A DNA stretch of 64,000 bases from positions 17,788,077 to 17,852,076 of the forward strand of contig OX335646.2 of assembly GCA_946894095.1 (NCBI GenBank). Reading direction: 5' to 3'. The DNA comes from Incurvaria masculella. Its lineage: Eukaryota; Arthropoda; Insecta; Lepidoptera; Incurvariidae. Both the position numbers and the translations under genes were made by a program. Shown piece after piece: positions 58,866 to 64,000 of this stretch (position 1 is its first letter; each line of letters opens with the position of its first letter). The notes under the pieces are model-generated. The model searched no databases. It was not told where the DNA came from and saw only the letters and a program-made list of their open reading frames with translations.

Positions 58866-59276
58866 CAGTGGCGGATTTACCAGCAGGCTGAGTAGGCTGG
58901 AGCCTAGGGCGGCCGATTTTTGGGGCGGCAAATTTTGAGACCAACATTTTGATTCTTGCTCCCCAAGCCCAAAGTACTATCTTCCCGTCCGCATTTGAGG
59001 CCGGAAAGAGCGGCTTTTGAAGCTTGCTAGAGCCGCAATGCGCTTGTACGTAACCTTCCACATAATAAGTTATGATTTAAGCAATTCAAGATAGTTATAT
59101 TAATTTCCACCAAATCAATACATTTACGGAAAAGAGATTGTGTAATTAGGACGATAGTACACAAATCATAATGTTACAGATGCATTGACAAATCAATGGT
59201 AATTCATGTTATTGTAAACTAGGGTATCGAAATGTAGAGGTCGGTAGGGGCGGCAAAATTTGTAAATCCGCCGCTG
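58866..59276. mobile_element. Non-autonomous hAT-type element
   Basis: Ends CAGTGGCGGATTTA and TAAATCCGCCGCTG are inverted with one mismatch. ATCACTGG is present exactly on both sides (58858-58865 and 59277-59284), an 8-bp target duplication as in hAT elements. The 411-bp interior encodes no transposase. The intact duplication indicates fairly recent insertion. Confidence 0.9.
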
Positions 59277-59284
59277 ATCACTGG

Positions 59285-60220
59285 GCTTGGTTTCGGTATC
59301 AACAAGCATCTAAAAATTGCATTCGCGGCGTTATAAAGGCGATATGCGCTTTAAACAATGTCAAATAATGTCGGAAGACCCTAGCACCATTGGAGTACCA
59401 GCTCTCCGTTATGTTCACACGGTCCCGCGCATTATGTCTAGTGACCCGCTAAGCCTTACAACGACACGTGCACCTGCACGCATGCGCTGCTCACGCAACC
59501 CTCTCGCGGCGGCGAAAGGAAGCATATAGTATGTTTACGCACGAGACGACATATTTCGTTGGTCACGACCGCTTGCATCTCGGCTTCCATACTCATTACC
59601 ACGAATTCACTTTCGTTACGTTTCCGCCACAACTGCTACGTGTGCGAATATGTATGCTTCAGATGATTCGATCTAGAAGAGTGTTGTGGTCATACTATAT
59701 TTTTTTCACAGCGTCTATTCGTCAGTTTAACCTAAAAACCGATGAACTGTAAAACGTATCAACATTTAAAATAGAATGTAATTTACCTCTGGACATTTGT
59801 AATTAAAGCCATCACTTCCATCACTACGTGCGCAGAAGAATCAACAAGTTGCCACTCAAGTAGCCCGGTTCTTCATCAATTGCATTATACATATGCTAAT
59901 TAATATTGCCGCGTGAGTGAAGCAACAACATGGCGGCCGCACTAGACCACCACTTCCCGCCACAATTCCGAGCGCCCCGCGCCAAGAGCACGCCAGGTGC
60001 GCGCGAAAATGAAAGTTGTTCTCTTCCTGCTCACTTCGTCCCTCAACTCCCGCCCTCCGCCCCTCGGCGCGTGCACGTCGTACCCTGACGGGGCATCAGT
60101 GGCTCGTGAGCTAATATAATTCCTGCCACGGTAACATGATTGTTGACAGTATGTGTCTATGCGGAATGTTGCTTCTTATTAAGTGGCTGCGTGTGTTCTG
60201 ATGATATTAGAAGAAGGGTT
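59285..60220. other. Non-coding with GC-rich islands
   Basis: GC-rich patches at 59440-59520 and 59925-60080 (GCGCCCCGCGCCAAGAGCAC, CTCCCGCCCTCCGCCCCTCG). The latter contains CAACATGGCGGCCGC, reminiscent of a YY1/promoter-type motif, but no start can be fixed. Possible promoter region. Confidence 0.35.
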
Positions 60221-60575
60221 TTTTATGGGACCTGACATGGATGGCTAATACCACACCACTACCGTTACAATATTAGCCCAATACACCACATTCCCCAAGG
60301 AATTAGGAGCCATGCACATTACCTTTATGGGCTACATTGAACTGGATGGAAAACAAGGACAATTTTTCATTGCCGCTTCGACCATATTTTCATCCAATGC
60401 TATGGTACTAACCCGGGTGGGCTTTAACCCTACCACCTAGTAGGGGAAGGGGACCTACAGTTTTACATAGATTCCGAACCTCAACACTCAGAAAGTGGTG
60501 TTTGTCGGAAATGAACCCAGACCTCTGGTACGCTTGGCCAGTCCCCGCGACACTAGGCTACGAGCCGCTCAGCCG
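60221..60575 (-). mobile_element. tRNA-headed SINE
   Basis: Minus-strand sense: head at 60500-60575 (CGTAGCCTAGTGTCGCGGGG as A box, partly degenerate B box), body CCTACTAGGTGGTAGGGTTA, GTTAGTACCATAGCATTGGA, GAAGCGGCAATGAAAAATTG and CATCCAGTTCAATGTAGCCC. It has a short tail at 60221-60228 on the T side. Several small deletions, including in the CATTCGTGACG block. Confidence 0.75.
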
Positions 60576-63500
60576 TATGCCCCTAGGAAGGAGTTGAGCC
60601 AAACGTGAACCTTACGTTTGTTTTACCATTACCATACATAAAAACGCAATGCCCTTAATTTCGGACTGATCTACAATACCTAGACAGAACGTATGTACGT
60701 GTGCACGATGTAGGTTGTGTGGTATTTTATAATGATAAATCAGTTTTACTGATAAAACATGTTTTTAACCGTCGAAAGTGAACTTTTTCGCAAGCCGTCC
60801 AGTGCCCTCGACACCGCGTTCTCGCTCTGGCCATTAACATGTGGCAGGTTTTATTGCCTGTCACAACAACTCTCTAGAAACAGGATCTAGAAATTTAAGT
60901 TGTTTACATTAATTTTCGAGACATTTTAGTGGTATCAGAAGAAAGCGATTCAGTGACTTCTCATTTTGCGCGCGAGAGTATTTTGGTAGGAATAGAGTTT
61001 TTCCATTTGAGTTGGGGAGAGGCGGAAAAGGGGAGGGATTAAGATGGTCATGAATACTTGGGAGAGGCAGTTATTTTTGGGTACTTTCTGGGACCGACAA
61101 TCAACTAAAAAAACATTATTTTCTGATATTTTAACATCTTAAATTCGAAATAAATCAAGGCGATCAATCCTTAATGTTCTCAGGGATTTATACGATATTT
61201 TTAGTTAACCTGGCATAAATGGCTCACATAACATTTAGTGCATATGAAATAACAAAGAGATGTACGTGTTCAGTTAAAAAATAAACCTGCTATTAAGTCA
61301 GTAAATAAAATAATTCACAAAGCTTGCGATATTTCGCAGCCCGGATGTTGGACTCAAATGTCGAATGCAATTTACGGATGCGATCCAACTTCGAAATGTC
61401 AAGAACGGCCGTTCCCGCTGCACCGGTAGAGTTCGTCCAACAAAATCCTCTTCTCGGTCGCCGTACATTAACCTTGTCTTCTCTACCAACCTACTTGAAG
61501 TCACACCCATACTGATTAAATAATTGTGATATATCAGGATATACCGTAACCAAGTCTTTAAATGCATAGTTTTTCTAACGAAATATTTTTTGTTTGTATT
61601 TAATTGACAGAAAAAAGACAATAAATTAAAAAGACGCATGCGAACTTATAATCCTTAAATCAGACAATTAGAATAGAAAAATTGACATCAGTACCCGACT
61701 GCTGAATAATGTTAGGAACATATATTTGATAACTCGCTGCTGCGTTGAGGATAACGTTTCAATCGACATCGACCAGAAAGACACCTCTGTACTTTGTATA
61801 AGAAGATTCTCTAATCATTCTTCTAATCAAATTAATTGGAAATCCGACTTAACAATCGCTACAGATGCCGACCTTTACACGGTAAAAGGCAACATCTTTA
61901 CATCGAAATCAAACATAATGATCCACAACGAAATGACAGGCACCTTACAGAAACTGCAATAGGTGGATTTCATCACATCCAGTTATCTAAACTTCTGTGT
62001 TTGCAACAGCAGCGAGCCACGCTATATGCGATCTTATGTAATGTGTACTTTGGCCGGTTATTTAAATGTCAAATATTGACCTATGACACGTTTAAATACT
62101 GTGCGGTGACACGACCACCTTGTGTGAATTGCTCTTTCCAACGGCGGGATGACGGAATGCAATTTCCTACACGTCGAGACAGACAGATTGGTGGGGTGAT
62201 GTCAGTATCGATTTTTGGACTGATTGATGAATCCCCTGTCGTTGTCAAAAGGTCAAATTGACATTGGAATTTCGTTTAGCCAGAATATTTGCAACACCAA
62301 ATTATGTAAGAAAAGACAATCGGTGACATTCTGAGGTAATCCGACCCCATTTCGTTGCAAATAATGTAAGGGAAAACGTGTCTTTCCTCATGCCTACACG
62401 ATTTTACCTAAATTTGGGGAATTCAAAGTCATTCACCTCGGCAGCCCTTTATCTTCAACAGCATTACAAAAATAAACCGGTCGCGATGGGTCTTTTTATA
62501 CAAGTATTCCTAAATATAGGTTATTTTAGGCGGATCCGCTCCGCTTAAAACGAGTCGAATACGATCATATGCATACTGATTTGGTTGAAGGCAATTTTAA
62601 AGTAGTTCGTATTTCTGATTAAATTGTTGTCGGAGCGGGAGAGCGTCGTGAAGTGTGACGTACATAAATAGTGTATCGTGAGTGAGTTAAATTGGTCGCG
62701 ATGAAGAATATCACGAATGTGTCTAGTTTCGAAAGTAAATTACACGTAGAACAATATTGCGGCAGGCCGTTGTTACCTCAGAAAATCTGTGGTTGTGGTA
62801 AACCTAACCACAATACGTGGAAAGAGGATTTAGTGCAATTAAACTGAAGGCTTCCATTATGTGTGATGATGCCTAGGAAATTAAGTGTTAATGGAGAAAG
62901 TGTTTCAATATCTGCCTTGTGCAACGTTTTATCAATATGCGTAAATAGTAAATGGTAGCCCATGTCATGATTTCAAAATTAGAATTTATTTTAAGTTAAT
63001 TGTAGTAGATACATTTAGGACACTTTTGCTTGGAACAAGATTGAAAGTGATCGCTGTCATTATTTTATTGAATTTTTCGCCTAATTACGTGCAAAGCTTT
63101 TTTCAAGCGATCGTTATCATGTTTTAATAGTACTTACAGAGCAGAAGAGAACCTAGCCCCACACCAGGATTGCCTATTTATTAGGGACTTAAGGTTTACC
63201 ACGTCAACCAAATTAAAACAATGTACATACAAACATAAATAGGCAGTAGGTCATACATATAACAGGAAATAGCAATTAAAATACAATAGTAGTTAAGAAT
63301 AAGTAATAATGCGGTGTGAACACAAGACGGAATGGTTTTAGATGCTGAATTACTCTATGTTTTCATTTTTTTTTTTTAATTTGGTAATGATTTAGCTCAT
63401 TTAAGGTTCCATATGACGCTAACATCCAATATTTTGGGTTTATCTTTATTTTATCTCAGCGTAGTCGGTTAAGCATAAATACCCGTAAAAAATGGAAATA

Positions 63501-64000
63501 TCAAATTTTAGACGATTATCTAGAGTATGACCGTAAAACGGTTTTAATGAGTTGAATATATTCTTTATAAAAAATATGTTTGTTAACAGCTAAATAATTT
63601 TACTAGGTTTTCAAGCCGGCGCCAGGAAAATAAAAATGATTTAGACATATATTTTTTTTTGGTACAAGATCACATATTTATCTAGTGAATGAGCGTGAAA
63701 AATATATTAATTCACTTTAAAAAGTAGACTTTACAGGTCAACAATCTAAATTTCGCTTCGTCGCGCTCGATTTTCACGCGCATGCAACAATGAACCCTAA
63801 CGCTTCCTTAATGCTTTCGGAGATTGGATATTTTTTAAATCTAATATCGATACCATTTTCCTAGGAATCTGTTCAACAACCCCGAATATCGAAACAATGG
63901 CGTGATGTGTCTGCCTAATAAGCGCAACAAAATCCAAGCCGCTCGCAAAAACCGAGTAAATTGTGTTTAGTGAGACTCATCCACTTAATAGTGCTTTAAT
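60576..64000. other. AT-rich stretch, no supported gene
   Basis: Overlapping open frames on both strands at 61298-61640 (minus, 113 codons; plus, 63 codons) are protein-like but have no motif that I recognise. An acceptor-like TTATTTAATCAG lies just upstream on the minus strand at about 61512. 61836-62261 (+, 141 codons) is also unassigned. No clear repeats were seen. Confidence 0.35.

Noticed and set aside
61298..61639. 113-codon minus-strand frame and overlapping plus-strand frame
   Set aside because: Acceptor-like sequence and protein-like composition, but no recognised family and no donor; left unassigned.
61836..62261. 141-codon plus-strand frame
   Set aside because: Longest unassigned frame in the right end, but no motif, start context or splice support.
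1..64000. CRISPR array or bacterial operon
   Set aside because: No regularly spaced direct repeats with unique spacers; composition, introns and repeats are those of an insect nuclear genome.

Overview
The window looks like gene-poor nuclear DNA from a moth or butterfly (Lepidoptera). That reading is inference from its repeats: a short Helitron that starts TC, ends CTAG and sits between A and T in the Lep1 style; small foldback elements with AACCGACTTCA ends; SINE and LINE tails of lepidopteran style; a short interstitial run of the insect telomere unit (TTAGG/CCTAA); and an AT-rich, intron-like background. Nothing looks bacterial or viral.

Only one intact-looking protein gene is visible. 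It is a single-exon secreted proline-rich, extensin-like protein of about 568 residues at 51475-53181 (+), with its poly(A) signal at 53401. About 1.2 kb downstream, at 54444-55480, lies a decayed tandem paralogue. It keeps the N-terminal signal region and two C-terminal blocks, but its start codon reads AAG and it carries frameshifts and stops. On the minus strand, 46843-47000 is a well-bounded 158-nt internal exon of an MH2-domain (Smad fold, expansion-like) protein. No sister exon was found, so tens of kilobases here may be intron of that gene.

The rest is mostly mobile-element material. There are three copies of a ~550-bp TTAA-bounded element (354-903, 19105-19653, 28320-28865). One mariner with TA duplications and a frameshifted transposase lies at 37281-38560, and one hAT-type non-autonomous element with an exact 8-bp duplication at 58866-59276. 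A Helitron fragment is at 25450-25699. A 5'-truncated LINE relic at 6700-8190 (-) has a thumb region, zinc knuckle and PD-(D/E)XK-like endonuclease. A SINE family with a shared 3' body has more than ten copies. Most carry a tRNA-like head, but two carry a 5S rRNA-derived head.

Structures not explained by standard annotation include a ~205-bp-arm near-perfect palindrome (6043-6525), a perfect 47-bp-arm hairpin with a 23-nt loop (15323-15439), a perfect 30-bp palindrome (50226-50255), and a telomere-repeat run inside a foldback (39729-39950). Two tandem duplications are also informative: one copy holds a mobile insertion and the other preserves the empty site. Several GC-rich islands (e.g. 13840-14050, 17695-17905, 25020-25330, 39535-39640, 43565-43690, 59925-60080) stand out from the AT-rich background and may mark promoters or first exons, but none has proven coding content.
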